A stretch of 64,000 nt of DNA. Origin: Alphaproteobacteria bacterium. Lineage in GTDB: Bacteria > Pseudomonadota > Alphaproteobacteria > DSM-16000 > Inquilinaceae. The stretch is from NCBI GenBank assembly GCA_028281925.1, contig JANQIX010000031.1, positions 61,868-125,867 on the forward strand. The letters are read 5' to 3'. The translations under genes and the position numbers were made by a program. The notes below the pieces were generated by a model. It had not been told where the DNA came from. It ran no database searches and saw nothing but the letters and a program-made list of their open reading frames with translations. Positions 30,027 through 39,037 of this stretch are shown here, in pieces (positions within the stretch are counted from its first letter, which is position 1; every line of letters begins with the position of its first letter).

Positions 30027-31022
30027 ATGCGCCGTTTGCTTTCCGGTTCCATCGCCGCCGTCGCCCTGTCCGCATTCGCATCCGCGGGTTCCGCGGGTGA
30101 GCTTGTGTTCAGTGGGGTGGCCACGACGTCGGACGACTATCAACTGGCCGTCATCTGGTCGAACATCCTGGCCGAGGCCGGTGGTGACACCAGCATCACG
30201 CCGGTGGAAAACGGCAGCGTCGCGGGAATGCGCGCCGCGGCCCAGGGCGAGGTCGACATCGTCGGCATCGGCGCGCCGCACTACCGCGATGCGCTGGGCA
30301 ATACGGGCCGGTTCGCCGATGATCCCCTGGACTTCGTCGAGGCCTATGAAGGCATGCAGGCCCTGTTCGCCATCCCCACCGGCATGGCGCAATACGTCAC
30401 GCGGGCGGACAGCGAGATCCATGCGCTGAGCGACTTCCGCGACCACAGCGTCGGTATCGGCCGGCCCGGCGGCAATGCGGGCCGCGTCTCCGGCATCCTG
30501 TTCGGCGTGCACGGGATGGATATGGAGGCCGGCGAGGTGGACGGGCAGCATCTGGAATACGTGCCGGCGCTGGAACAGCTGGCCGCCGGCACGCTGGATG
30601 CCACGCTGGTCTGGGGCGGCCTTCCCCATCCGGCCGTGGACAACGCCAGTCGCGGCACGCCGCTTCGCTTCGTGTCGCCGGACCCGGCAACGCTCGGCGA
30701 CTTCCGCGAGGCCATCACCAACGGCGAGTTCTATATCTTCCAGGAAGTACCGGCTGAAACCATCGCGGCCGCCTATGAGGGACGGGTGGAAGCCGACGGC
30801 CCAGCCTATTTCTGGACCTTCCCGTTCCAGATCATGGTCAGCGCCGACATGCCGGAAGAGACCGCCTACGAGATCGTCAAGGCGCTGTGGGAAAACATCG
30901 AGACCGTGCACGGCCAGAGTGCGGCGCTCTCGCTGATCTCGCTGGACACGGCGCTGGACAGCCTGTCGGCTGACCTGCATCCGGGTGCGGAGCGGTACTA
31001 CCGCGAAGTCGGGGCGCTCTGA
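30027..31022 (+). CDS. TAXI-family TRAP transporter solute-binding protein
   Basis: This 331-residue periplasmic protein has a signal peptide (1-23, ending AGSAG). The mature sequence fits the TAXI subgroup: A....A..A.IL.E....T..PVENG, ...G..DI.GIG, and the G.PGGNAGR motif that gives the ligand loop. It captures a carboxylate-type substrate for the fused permease 42 bases downstream. GGAGGAGC sits seven bases before the ATG. It is the first gene of a seven-gene operon, preceded by a candidate IclR operator. Confidence 0.9.
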   Translation: MRRLLSGSIAAVALSAFASAGSAGELVFSGVATTSDDYQLAVIWSNILAEAGGDTSITPVENGSVAGMRAAAQGEVDIVGIGAPHYRDALGNTGRFADDPLDFVEAYEGMQALFAIPTGMAQYVTRADSEIHALSDFRDHSVGIGRPGGNAGRVSGILFGVHGMDMEAGEVDGQHLEYVPALEQLAAGTLDATLVWGGLPHPAVDNASRGTPLRFVSPDPATLGDFREAITNGEFYIFQEVPAETIAAAYEGRVEADGPAYFWTFPFQIMVSADMPEETAYEIVKALWENIETVHGQSAALSLISLDTALDSLSADLHPGAERYYREVGAL

Positions 31023-31064
31023 CGCACGGCATCCTGCGATGACTCCGTCGGACGGGCGCTCGCC

Positions 31065-32987
31065 ATGCAGCGCCTGATCGAGCCGGTATTGGGCGGTGCG
31101 ACGGCCGAGAAGCCCGCGCACCGCCTGATGCAGCTTGCCGGTCTCTTCGCCTGCGTCGGGATTGCGGCGTTCATCCTCTACACCCAGGCCTTCGGACGTT
31201 TCCCGCCACAGGTGCAGTACGGCGTTGTGCTGACCCTGGCGATCGCGGCGGTCTTTCTGTTGAAGCCCGGCCCTCTGGCGCGGCGGGGACAGCGGACGGT
31301 CGCCGACATGGCGCTGAGCCTGGTGCTGATCGGCATGGCGCTCTATGCCGGCGGCTATCTCTTGGCCAACTACGAAGAGATCGCGGCGCTGCGCGAGGGG
31401 CTGCCCAACCGGGCCGACCTCTGGTGCTATGCCATCGGCACCATTGCCGTGCTGTTCGCGGCGCACCGGGCGGAAGGCTGGCTGTTGATGTCGGTCGTGG
31501 CCTTCGCGATCGTCTATCTTCTGTTCGGCCAGTACTTTCCCGGCGTGCTGGAACACCGGCCGTTCCGCCTCGCCAAGGTGCTGGAGATCTCTTACAGCTA
31601 TCAGGGCATCTTCGGCGTCGCCCTCGGGGCTGTCGTGGATGTCGTCTACATCTTCGTCATTCTCGGCGTAGCGCTTCGGGTTACAGGGGCCGGCGAGTTC
31701 TTCAACGACCTCGCCCTGATGCTCACCCGCGGGCGCCGTTCCGGCCCCGCGCAATGTGCCATCGTCGGCTCGGCCCTGTTCGGGTCCATCAATGGCTCGG
31801 CCCCGGCCAACGTCTCAGCCACCGGCGTGCTGACGATCCCGCTGATGAAGCGGGCCGGCTATGCCCCGCGCTTCGCCGGTGGGGTCGAGGCGACGGCATC
31901 CTGCGTCGGCCAGATCATGCCGCCGGTGATGGGTGTCGGCGCCTTCATCATGTCGGACATCACGGGCGTGCCCTACGTGACCATCATGCTGGTGGCGCTG
32001 GCGCCGGCCCTGTTGTTCATCGCCTCTCTGATGGTGGCGGCTGCACTGGAGGCTGGCCGGCTGGACCTGACGGCGCTGGAGCAGGAGCGTGTGGCATGGA
32101 CCGGTCAGCGTCGGGCTCGGGCCTTCATTCTGCTGGCCGGGTTCGGCACGTTGCTGGCGCTCTTGTTCTCCGGCTATCCCGCCACCTATTGCGGCCTGAT
32201 CGCCATCGGCGTGGTGCTGGGTCTGGCGGTGCTTATCCCGCAGACCCGTCCGACCTGGCGCCAGCTCTGGGTTTTCTTGGTCGACAGCGGGCGGGACGGA
32301 CTCTCGGTCGCACTGGCCTGTGCGGCCATCGGCATCGTCATCGGGGCCGTCACGACCACCGGACTAGGCGTCAAGCTGAACCAGATGATCGTGGCGCTGG
32401 GCAGCGCCCATCTGCTCTACGCCCTCGTTCTCGCCGCCTTGTGTTCCATCCTTCTGGGCATGGGCCTGCCCACGGCTGCATCCTACCTCATGGTCATCTT
32501 CGTGGCGGGGCCGGCGATCATGGATCTGGGCGTGCCGCAGCTGCAGGCGCATCTATTCGTGTTCTACTACGCGGTACTATCGGCGATCACGCCGCCGGTC
32601 GCGCTCGCAGTATTCGCCGCAGCCGCGATCGCGGGCGAGAAGCCCGTGCCCATTGCCATCAACGCGCTCAGGCTCTGCTTCGTCGGTCTGATCCTGCCCA
32701 TCGCCTGGATCTATCACCCGGAGCTGCTGCTGGGCGTGCTGTCGCTGGGCGAACTGCCGGCAGCCCTCGCCTTTCTGGCGACCATGATCGTCGCCATCGT
32801 TGCCATATCCGCCGCCCATATCGGCTTTTTCGGCGGGCGCATCGGCCTGCCGGAACGGGCCGCCCTGGCCGCCGCGGCCGTGGCGATCGTCTATCCGGAC
32901 CCGATCAGCAATGTGGCCGGAACTGTGGCGGCCCTGGCTCTGCTCGGGCTGCGGTATTGGAGAAGCACACGTGTCGCATCTGCTTGA
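31065..32987 (+). CDS. TAXI-TRAP transporter fused permease (DctQM-like)
   Basis: This 640-residue protein has about sixteen predicted helices. The first 150 residues correspond to a fused small DctQ-like subunit and the rest to DctM, with the conserved blocks NGSAPANVSATGVLTIPLMKR, ATASCVGQIMPPVMG and GMGLPTAASYLM. The fused form is typical of TAXI systems; transport is driven by an ion gradient, not ATP. Its last 17 bases overlap the CoA-transferase start. Confidence 0.94.
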   Translation: MQRLIEPVLGGATAEKPAHRLMQLAGLFACVGIAAFILYTQAFGRFPPQVQYGVVLTLAIAAVFLLKPGPLARRGQRTVADMALSLVLIGMALYAGGYLLANYEEIAALREGLPNRADLWCYAIGTIAVLFAAHRAEGWLLMSVVAFAIVYLLFGQYFPGVLEHRPFRLAKVLEISYSYQGIFGVALGAVVDVVYIFVILGVALRVTGAGEFFNDLALMLTRGRRSGPAQCAIVGSALFGSINGSAPANVSATGVLTIPLMKRAGYAPRFAGGVEATASCVGQIMPPVMGVGAFIMSDITGVPYVTIMLVALAPALLFIASLMVAAALEAGRLDLTALEQERVAWTGQRRARAFILLAGFGTLLALLFSGYPATYCGLIAIGVVLGLAVLIPQTRPTWRQLWVFLVDSGRDGLSVALACAAIGIVIGAVTTTGLGVKLNQMIVALGSAHLLYALVLAALCSILLGMGLPTAASYLMVIFVAGPAIMDLGVPQLQAHLFVFYYAVLSAITPPVALAVFAAAAIAGEKPVPIAINALRLCFVGLILPIAWIYHPELLLGVLSLGELPAALAFLATMIVAIVAISAAHIGFFGGRIGLPERAALAAAAVAIVYPDPISNVAGTVAALALLGLRYWRSTRVASA

Positions 32988-34173
32988 CGGTATCCGGGTT
33001 CTCGATCTCACAAATGTCCTGGCCGGCCCGTTCTGCGGCTACCAGCTGGCCCAGCTAGGCGCGGAAGTAATCAAGATCGAAATGCCGAAGACCGGAGATC
33101 TCGCTCGTCAATTGGGCGCCGATCCCGAACTCAATCGACGCCTCATGGGAGCATCGTTTCTTGCGCAGAATGCCGGCAAGAAATCCTTAACACTCAATTT
33201 GAAAAATGAAGGAGGGAAGGAACTCTTTCGCAGACTGGTCGTATCGGCAGATGTCGTTGTGGAAAATTTCCGTCCAGGGGTGATGGAGCGGCTGGATTTG
33301 GGGTATATTTCGTTGAAGAATGTAAGACCCGAAATCATCTACTGTGCAATCTCAGGGTTTGGCCAGACCGGGCCGTTGAGGGACAATCCAGCCTATGATC
33401 AGATCATCCAGGGGCTGTCCGGCGTGATGAGCGTCACCGGCGGCCCTGAAACAGCGCCCTTGCGCGTCGGTTATCCCGTCTGCGACACGATCGGCGGCAT
33501 GACGGCCGCCTTTGCCGTAGCTGCGGCGCTTTATCGCCGCTCGGTGACCGGCGAGGGCGAGTTCATCGATGTCTCCATGCTTGAGGCAACGCTGGGCACC
33601 ATGGGCTGGGCCGTGTCCAACCATTTGATTGCCGACGTAGATCCCGAGCCCATGGGTAACGAGAACATGACGGCCAGCCCCTCCGGCGCGTTCCGGACGG
33701 GCGACGGTCTGCTGAATATCGCTGCCAACAAGCAAGAGCAGTTTGAGACGCTATGCCGCCTGGTCGGTTGCGACGAATTGATCATTGATCCACACTTCGC
33801 CGAGCGCGAAGCGCGCAAGCGCTATCGCTATGAACTGAAAGAGAAGCTGGAGCAGGCGCTGGCCAAAGCATCGGCGGAGCATTGGGAAACGGTGCTGAAT
33901 CGGGCAGGCGTGCCCGCCGGGCGTGTTCTGTCGGTTCCGCAGGCTCTTGCCACGCCACAGGTTGCGGGCCGGGGTTTCGTGCACCATCTCCCCAATGCGC
34001 CGGGTGTCGATCGGGATATCGCGGTGGTTCGCTCGGGCATGAAGCTGGGCCAGGGCGATCCCGAACCCGCCTTTCCGCCGCCGACGTTGGGGCAGCACAC
34101 GGACGAGGTTCTGGCGCAGCTCGGCACCACGGCAGAAGAACGGCAACAGCTGCGCGAGGACGGCGTAATATGA
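32971..34173 (+). CDS. Family III (CaiB/BaiF) CoA-transferase
   Basis: This 400-residue enzyme moves CoA between carboxylic acids. Family features are VLDLTNVLAGPFCG..LAQLGAEVIKIE, GDLAR, NAGKKSLTLNLKN, VVENFRPGVMERLGL-type and ISGFGQTGPL blocks. In CaiB-type enzymes a catalytic Asp lies in the N-terminal third; DQIIQG at about residue 142 (AYDQIIQG) is the best candidate. The GTG start follows GGAG and overlaps the permease by 17 bases; it ends in an ATGA overlap with the lactonase. Codons from about 33170 to 33350 are conspicuously AT-richer than the rest, suggesting a mosaic gene. Confidence 0.93.
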   Translation: MSHLLDGIRVLDLTNVLAGPFCGYQLAQLGAEVIKIEMPKTGDLARQLGADPELNRRLMGASFLAQNAGKKSLTLNLKNEGGKELFRRLVVSADVVVENFRPGVMERLDLGYISLKNVRPEIIYCAISGFGQTGPLRDNPAYDQIIQGLSGVMSVTGGPETAPLRVGYPVCDTIGGMTAAFAVAAALYRRSVTGEGEFIDVSMLEATLGTMGWAVSNHLIADVDPEPMGNENMTASPSGAFRTGDGLLNIAANKQEQFETLCRLVGCDELIIDPHFAEREARKRYRYELKEKLEQALAKASAEHWETVLNRAGVPAGRVLSVPQALATPQVAGRGFVHHLPNAPGVDRDIAVVRSGMKLGQGDPEPAFPPPTLGQHTDEVLAQLGTTAEERQQLREDGVI

Positions 34174-35090
34174 CGCTCTTTTCACCACCCCAGAATATCG
34201 CGACCGAGGTCTACACCAGCCTGCCGGAACGCTACCGGCGGGACCGGCGGTCGGACTGGGCGGATGCCAACAAGGGCGGCGCCGTCATTGGCAGCTTCCT
34301 GGAGGGGCCGTCTTTCGATCGCGACGGCAATCTCTATGTGGTCGATATCCCTTTCGGTCGCGTCTTCCGTGTTGATCCGGACCGCAACTGGACGGTGGTG
34401 ACGGAATACGAGGGCTGGCCCAACGGCCTGAAGGTCCGCCGCGACGGACGCATCTTCATCACCGACTATCGCCTGGGCGTTCTGGAGCTGAACCCCGCCA
34501 ACGGGCGCATCAAACCGCTGATCGGCCATGTTCGCAGCGAGGGCTTCAAGGGCGTCAACGATCTGGTGTTCGCGCGCAATGGCGACCTGTATTTCACCGA
34601 CCAAGGCCAGACCGGACTGCAGGACCCCACGGGCCGCGTCTATCGCTGGACCACGGATGGCCGCCTGGACTGCCTGATAGACACCTGCCCCAGCCCGAAC
34701 GGTATCGTGCTGAACGGGGACGAAACGCATCTCTATGTGGCGATGACGCGGACCTGCCAGGTCTGGCGCATGCCGCTGACGCGCGACACGCGGGTGTCCA
34801 AGGCCCAGGTGTTCGTCCAGTTGACCGGCGGCATCAGTGGGCCGGACGGGCTGGCCATGGATAGCCAGGACAACCTGCTGGTCTGCGACCCTGGCCATGG
34901 CAGCGTGTGGGTGTTCGATGCCCTGGGCGAGCCGCTCTATCGCGTGCGAAGCAGTGCCGGGCTGACCACGACCAACCTGGCTTTCGGCGGCCCCGACATG
35001 CGCGACCTGTTCATCACCGAATCCGAGACAGGGCAGATCCTGAAGGCGCGCATGCCGGTGCCCGGCCGCGCCATGGTCTCGCACGACTGA
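34170..35090 (+). CDS. SMP-30/gluconolactonase-family lactonase
   Basis: This 306-residue six-bladed beta-propeller of the SMP-30/gluconolactonase/LRE family has metal-site positions in LEGPSFDRDGNLYVVD (Glu), GVNDLVFARNGDLYFTD (Asn/Asp) and GPDGLAMDSQDNLLV (Asp). Such enzymes open lactones using a divalent metal. In this operon it probably opens a lactone form of the imported acid before CoA activation (inference). There is no signal peptide, so it is cytoplasmic. Translation is coupled to the CoA-transferase by ATGA. Confidence 0.92.
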   Translation: MTLFSPPQNIATEVYTSLPERYRRDRRSDWADANKGGAVIGSFLEGPSFDRDGNLYVVDIPFGRVFRVDPDRNWTVVTEYEGWPNGLKVRRDGRIFITDYRLGVLELNPANGRIKPLIGHVRSEGFKGVNDLVFARNGDLYFTDQGQTGLQDPTGRVYRWTTDGRLDCLIDTCPSPNGIVLNGDETHLYVAMTRTCQVWRMPLTRDTRVSKAQVFVQLTGGISGPDGLAMDSQDNLLVCDPGHGSVWVFDALGEPLYRVRSSAGLTTTNLAFGGPDMRDLFITESETGQILKARMPVPGRAMVSHD

Positions 35091-35110
35091 CGCTTCCAGG
35101 GTCGCCGACC

Positions 35111-35836
35111 ATGGGCCAAGGTGGTGTAGAGGCGGTCGAACGCGCCCTGAAGATCCTGGATGCTTTCACCAGCGAGCGAGAAGATCTGGCGCTGCATGAG
35201 CTTGCGTCGATCACCGGCCTGCACAAGACCACCATCCTGCGCATCGCCGCGTCGCTGGAACGCTATGGCTATCTGAAGCGGACCGGCAGCGGCATCTTCC
35301 GCCTCGGCTCTTCGCTGTGGCGGCTGGGCGGCGTCTATCGGCGCAACTTCAATGTCGGCGACGCGGTTCGGCCGGTGTTGGACGAGATCGTCGAAGCCTC
35401 GCAGGAAAGCGCGTCCTATTACGTGCGGGAAGGCGATGTGCGCGTCTGCCTCTATCGTCGCAACTCGCCCCTGCCGATCCGCCACCACATCGATGAAGGC
35501 GAGCATCTGCCGCTGGACCGCGGCTCCGGCGGCCATGTGCTGCGGGCCTTCGCTGGCGAAGCGGGCGCCGACTATGACGACATCCGGCGCTCTGGCCGCT
35601 GCATCTCCATCGGCGAGCGCGACCCCGACGTGTCGGGCGTGGCCGTGCCTGTGTTCGACGGCGATGCGGTCTGCTGCGGCGTGATCGTGGTCTCGGGCCT
35701 GAAATCGCGGTTCACGCACGACGTCATGCTGCGGTTCCTGCCGACGGCCGTGGCCGCCTGCCGGCAGTTGACGGCCGATCTCGGAGGGCAATGGCCTGCC
35801 GGTCTGCGGCCTGACTGTGTGGAGGAAAGCCGGTGA
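35111..35836 (+). CDS. IclR-family transcriptional regulator
   Basis: This 241-residue protein has an N-terminal winged helix (about 6-68, ERALKILDAFTSE...LHELASITGLHKTTILRI) and a C-terminal effector domain (about 80-235) with LDRGSGGHVLRAF and SGVAVPVFD typical of IclR. It lies inside the operon it probably controls, a common arrangement for catabolic clusters. The effector would be the substrate or an intermediate. Its end overlaps the next gene by four bases (GTGA). The dyad at 29960 is the best visible target. Confidence 0.93.
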   Translation: MGQGGVEAVERALKILDAFTSEREDLALHELASITGLHKTTILRIAASLERYGYLKRTGSGIFRLGSSLWRLGGVYRRNFNVGDAVRPVLDEIVEASQESASYYVREGDVRVCLYRRNSPLPIRHHIDEGEHLPLDRGSGGHVLRAFAGEAGADYDDIRRSGRCISIGERDPDVSGVAVPVFDGDAVCCGVIVVSGLKSRFTHDVMLRFLPTAVAACRQLTADLGGQWPAGLRPDCVEESR

Positions 35837-36666
35837 CGGCCGAACGCAACGCCTCGGAAGACTGGTGGCGCACCGAGATCATCGAGATGCATCCCGGCGT
35901 GATCCGTCTGCGCGGCTATCCGATCGAACAGCTGATCGGCACCGTCAGCTTCCCGGCGATGATCTGGCTGATGCTGCGCGGCGAGCTGCCGAGCGAACGC
36001 CAGGCCGAGCTGTTGGGCATTGCCCTGGCGGCGGCCGTGGACCATGGGCCCCAGGCGCCGTCCATCGGCATCGCGCGCATGGCGATCACCTGCGGTGTCG
36101 GCATCAACAACGCGATGGCCTCGGCCGTGAACACGCTGGGCGACGTCCATGGCGGGGCGGGCGAGCAGGCGGTGGCGTTCTACACGTCGATCGCCGACCG
36201 GCAAGATCAGGGCGCCGCGCTGGACGAGGCCGTGGCCGAGGCGCTGGACGGTTTCTTCGCCTTGGGGCGAAAATTCGTGCCCGGCTTCGGTCACAGATTC
36301 CATCCGATCGACCCGCGTGCACCGCGGTTGTTGGCCCTGGTGGATGAGTTCGCGGGCGACGGCACCGTCAGCGGCCGCTTCGCCGCCATCGGCCGGGCCG
36401 TGGAAAGCACGCTGCAGGCGCGCAAGGGCCGCCGTATCCCGATGAACATCGACGGTGCCACGGGCGTGATCTATGCAGAGCTGGGGTTCCCTCCGCCGCT
36501 GTGTCGCGGGTTGTTCGTGCTCTCCCGCTCCGTCGGCATCCTGGCCCATGCCTGGGAGCAGTCGCAGCAGGGCGGCCGCAACAAGGGCCCGATCCCCCGC
36601 GAATACCTGTGGACCTATGACGGCGCACCGCTGCGCGACGCCCCGACCGGCGAACCGGCCGCCTGA
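35833..36666 (+). CDS. Citryl-CoA lyase-like protein (citrate-synthase fold)
   Basis: At 277 residues it is far shorter than citrate synthase (about 430) and equals citryl-CoA lyase, which keeps only the C-terminal catalytic part. The triad expected for this fold is present: His106 (GDVHGGAGEQ), His154 (GFGHRFHPIDPR) and Asp207 (NIDGATG). It should cleave a 3-hydroxyacyl-CoA of the citryl/malyl/citramalyl type to acetyl-CoA (or homologue) and a 2-oxoacid, or run in reverse. Together with the CoA-transferase it forms an activation-and-cleavage pair. Its GTG start overlaps iclR. Confidence 0.88.
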   Translation: MTAERNASEDWWRTEIIEMHPGVIRLRGYPIEQLIGTVSFPAMIWLMLRGELPSERQAELLGIALAAAVDHGPQAPSIGIARMAITCGVGINNAMASAVNTLGDVHGGAGEQAVAFYTSIADRQDQGAALDEAVAEALDGFFALGRKFVPGFGHRFHPIDPRAPRLLALVDEFAGDGTVSGRFAAIGRAVESTLQARKGRRIPMNIDGATGVIYAELGFPPPLCRGLFVLSRSVGILAHAWEQSQQGGRNKGPIPREYLWTYDGAPLRDAPTGEPAA

Positions 36667-36699
36667 CCATCTATTGACGCCTGGGGGAGGAAACGGAGC

Positions 36700-37395
36700 G
36701 TGGAGATCCGCCGCCTGTCGCTGCTGGACGGTGCGCGCGACGCCAGCGGCATCGCCATCGTGATCGACGTTTTCCGTGCGTTCTCGGTCGAGCCGATCCT
36801 GATCTCGCTGGGTGTCAGCCGCATCCTCTTGGAAGAAGACGTGGAGGCCTGCTTGGCCTGGCGCGATCGCGCCTTGTTGGTGGGGGAGGTCGACGGCCTG
36901 CCCATCGACGGCTTCGACATGACGAATTCGCCTTACCTGGCGCTGCGGCGAGGCCGGGAGGCCTTCGCGGGTAGAACCGTCGTCCACCGCACTAGCGCCG
37001 GCGTCCGCGGCGCGCTTGCAGCCCACGGCACAGCCGACCAGGTCTTGCTTGCGTCGTTCATGACCGCCGGCGCCACCGCCCGCCATGTGCTGCAGCAAGC
37101 CCCCGACTGCGTCAGCCTGATCGCCATGGGCAACCGCGCGACCGAGGCGGCCCCGGAAGACGACCGCTGCGCCGACTATCTGGAAAGCCTGCTGACCGAT
37201 CGCCCATACGACCACCTGGCTGCCATCGACGAGATCCTGCACCAGCCGACGGCGGAGAAGTTCCTGCGGGGCGACAAGCCCTACTGGCCGAAGGAGGATC
37301 CGCTGCTCTGCCTGCAGCGCAACCTGTTCGACTTCGCCATTGCCGCCGTTCGTACGCCGGACGGCCTGGAGGGACGTGTGGTGGTCCCCAACTGA
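36700..37395 (+). CDS. ComB-like (2-phosphosulfolactate phosphatase family) protein
   Basis: This 231-residue protein of the ComB fold has VIDVFRAFS near residue 21, LLVGEVDGLPIDGFDMTNSP and GRTVVHRTSAGVRGAL corresponding to the family's DVLRAT, G.DLGNSP and T.NGT blocks. ComB dephosphorylates phosphosulfolactate in coenzyme M synthesis, and many bacterial homologues have unknown substrates. Here it is the last gene of a catabolic operon, so a phosphorylated or sulfonated intermediate is possible but unproven. A GTG start follows GGGGGAGG. Confidence 0.8.
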   Translation: MEIRRLSLLDGARDASGIAIVIDVFRAFSVEPILISLGVSRILLEEDVEACLAWRDRALLVGEVDGLPIDGFDMTNSPYLALRRGREAFAGRTVVHRTSAGVRGALAAHGTADQVLLASFMTAGATARHVLQQAPDCVSLIAMGNRATEAAPEDDRCADYLESLLTDRPYDHLAAIDEILHQPTAEKFLRGDKPYWPKEDPLLCLQRNLFDFAIAAVRTPDGLEGRVVVPN

Positions 37396-37442
37396 AGGTG
37401 CGGCGTCGGCCGCATGCCGCGACGGTCGCACAGATTTCCAAG

Positions 37443-37458
37443 TAATATCAGAATATTA
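37443..37458. promoter_or_regulatory. AT-rich dyad upstream of a GST gene
   Basis: TAATAT-CAGA-ATATTA is a perfect 6+6 inverted repeat in the 209-bp gap between the catabolic operon and the GST gene. It could be an operator or part of a promoter. The rest of the gap shows nothing definite. Confidence 0.3.
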
Positions 37459-37604
37459 TGCCACCAGGCCGCTACCCTCTGTTCGGGTTGCAGGCGGCCA
37501 GCCCGTGACACGGACGGTCTTTCCGGGAAGGCCGAGTGGCCGCTACCATATGTTTCGAATTCAGGGACATCCGGAGTGCCCAGGTCCATCAGGATGGACG
37601 GACG

Positions 37605-38222
37605 ATGCGTCTTTACTATCACCCACTCTCTTCAAATTCGCGGCGCGTGTTGCTGACGGCGCACCACCTGGGGCTCAATCTGGAACTCGTTACCGTCGAT
37701 CTTCCGGGAGGTGAACACAAGACGCCGGAGTATCTGCGCCTGAACCCGAATGGAAAAATCCCGCTCTTGGTCGATGGAGAGTTCCCGTTGTGGGAGTCTC
37801 ACGCGATTATGCAATATCTGGCCGAGAAATCGACTGAACAAGATATCTATCCTCAGGAATTGTCGGCACGTGCCGACGTCAATCGCTGGCTTTTTTGGTC
37901 GGCGTATCATTTTGCTCCTGCCGCCGGCCTCATTATTCGAGAAAGGGTATCTAAGAGACTGGTGGCCGGTTTGGGCGCACCCGATCCGGCGGAAATTGCG
38001 CGCGGCGAGGCGCTGTTCCCGCAAGTGGCGCTCGTTCTCGATCGCCACCTGACGGGGAAACAATGGATTGCACAGGATCGGCTCACGCTCGCGGATTTTG
38101 CCCTGGCTGCGCCCCTGATGCATACGTCCGCGGCGCAATTGCCGGTCACGGAATTCGAGGATCTTCAAGCCTGGTTTGCGCGCATTCAATCCCTCGATGC
38201 GTGGGCGCAATCGAATGCCTGA
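37605..38222 (+). CDS. Glutathione S-transferase
   Basis: This 205-residue protein has a thioredoxin-like N-domain (MRLYYHPLSSNSRRV with the likely catalytic Ser of theta/beta-type enzymes, PNGKIPLLVDG cis-Pro, and WESHAIMQYL, the glutathione-binding Glu-Ser) and an all-helical C-domain (about 88-205, LTLADFALAAPL N-capping box). It conjugates glutathione to electrophiles or reduces peroxides. Its base composition is a little more AT-rich than its neighbours. It is probably monocistronic. Confidence 0.92.
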   Translation: MRLYYHPLSSNSRRVLLTAHHLGLNLELVTVDLPGGEHKTPEYLRLNPNGKIPLLVDGEFPLWESHAIMQYLAEKSTEQDIYPQELSARADVNRWLFWSAYHFAPAAGLIIRERVSKRLVAGLGAPDPAEIARGEALFPQVALVLDRHLTGKQWIAQDRLTLADFALAAPLMHTSAAQLPVTEFEDLQAWFARIQSLDAWAQSNA

Positions 38223-38386
38223 ACACCTAGCCGACGTCCCGCGCGGCAAAGCGACCTGACGAAGTCTGCTTTGAGACGGCGGCAGGTCGCGTGCCCCGGC
38301 CTGCCACGCAATCACCCTTCATCCGCCCTCAAACAACCTTTCCGACAGCCATACTGAAGGCTTGCAAGGCCATTGCCTGGCCGTGT

Positions 38387-38403
38387 ACTTTGCATTGCAA
38401 AGT
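38387..38403. promoter_or_regulatory. Operator copy 1: perfect 17-bp palindrome
   Basis: ACTTTGCA-T-TGCAAAGT is a perfect dyad ending 16 bases before the membrane-protein start. A second, near-identical copy lies over the start of the prenyltransferase gene at 39417. The regulator encoded between them is the obvious ligand (inference). Confidence 0.7.
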
Positions 38404-38419
38404 TAACCCGAGGATGCCG

Positions 38420-39037
38420 ATGCAGGATATAGACCGCGCCTTGTCCGAGATCGCCAGCATCAAGAGCCAGCTGGCCGCCGGCACACTGTTCCGGGGGTTC
38501 GGGCCGACCGTGATCGCCGTGACCGGTGCGCTGGCCCTGGTCACCGCGGGCGTGCAATCCCTGTGGCCTGCCGCTCTCGTTGACGACCACACCGCCTTCT
38601 TCGCCTGCTGGATCGGTGTCGCGGTCTTGTCGGCCGGCTTGATTGGCGCGGAGACGCATGCCCGCTCCAGGCGGCTCCACGGCGGTCTCGCGGACGCGAT
38701 GATCTTCACGGCCGTCGAACGGTTCGTTCCGGCCGGTGCGGCCGGTGCCGCGATCGCGGCGGTCGTGTTCGCCTATGCGCCGGATACGATGTGGATCCTG
38801 CCGGGTCTGTGGCAGATCCTGTCGGCACTCGGTATCTTCGCTGCAGCGCGGACCCTGCCGCGCGCCGTCGGCCTGGTCGGCGCCTGGTACTTCCTGGCCG
38901 GCGTCTCGGTTCTGATCGCCGCAAGCGCCGAGGGTGACCTGTCGCCCTGGATGATGGGTCTGCCCTTTGCCGCCGGTCAGGCGCTGATGGCGGCGATCCT
39001 GCACTTTGCCGACGGAGAAACAGATGACCGGCGATGA
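38420..39037 (+). CDS. Membrane protein, first gene of the prenyl operon
   Basis: This 205-residue protein has a short N-terminal helix (MQDIDRALSEIASIKSQLA) and then six predicted membrane helices with few charged residues. I do not recognise a named family; similar small multi-helix proteins are often encoded beside winged-helix regulators of the HTH_34 type and may sense or be controlled with them. ATG 38420 has GAGG nine bases before it; ATG 38414 is possible. It overlaps the regulator start by 14 bases. Confidence 0.75.
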   Translation: MQDIDRALSEIASIKSQLAAGTLFRGFGPTVIAVTGALALVTAGVQSLWPAALVDDHTAFFACWIGVAVLSAGLIGAETHARSRRLHGGLADAMIFTAVERFVPAGAAGAAIAAVVFAYAPDTMWILPGLWQILSALGIFAAARTLPRAVGLVGAWYFLAGVSVLIAASAEGDLSPWMMGLPFAAGQALMAAILHFADGETDDRR

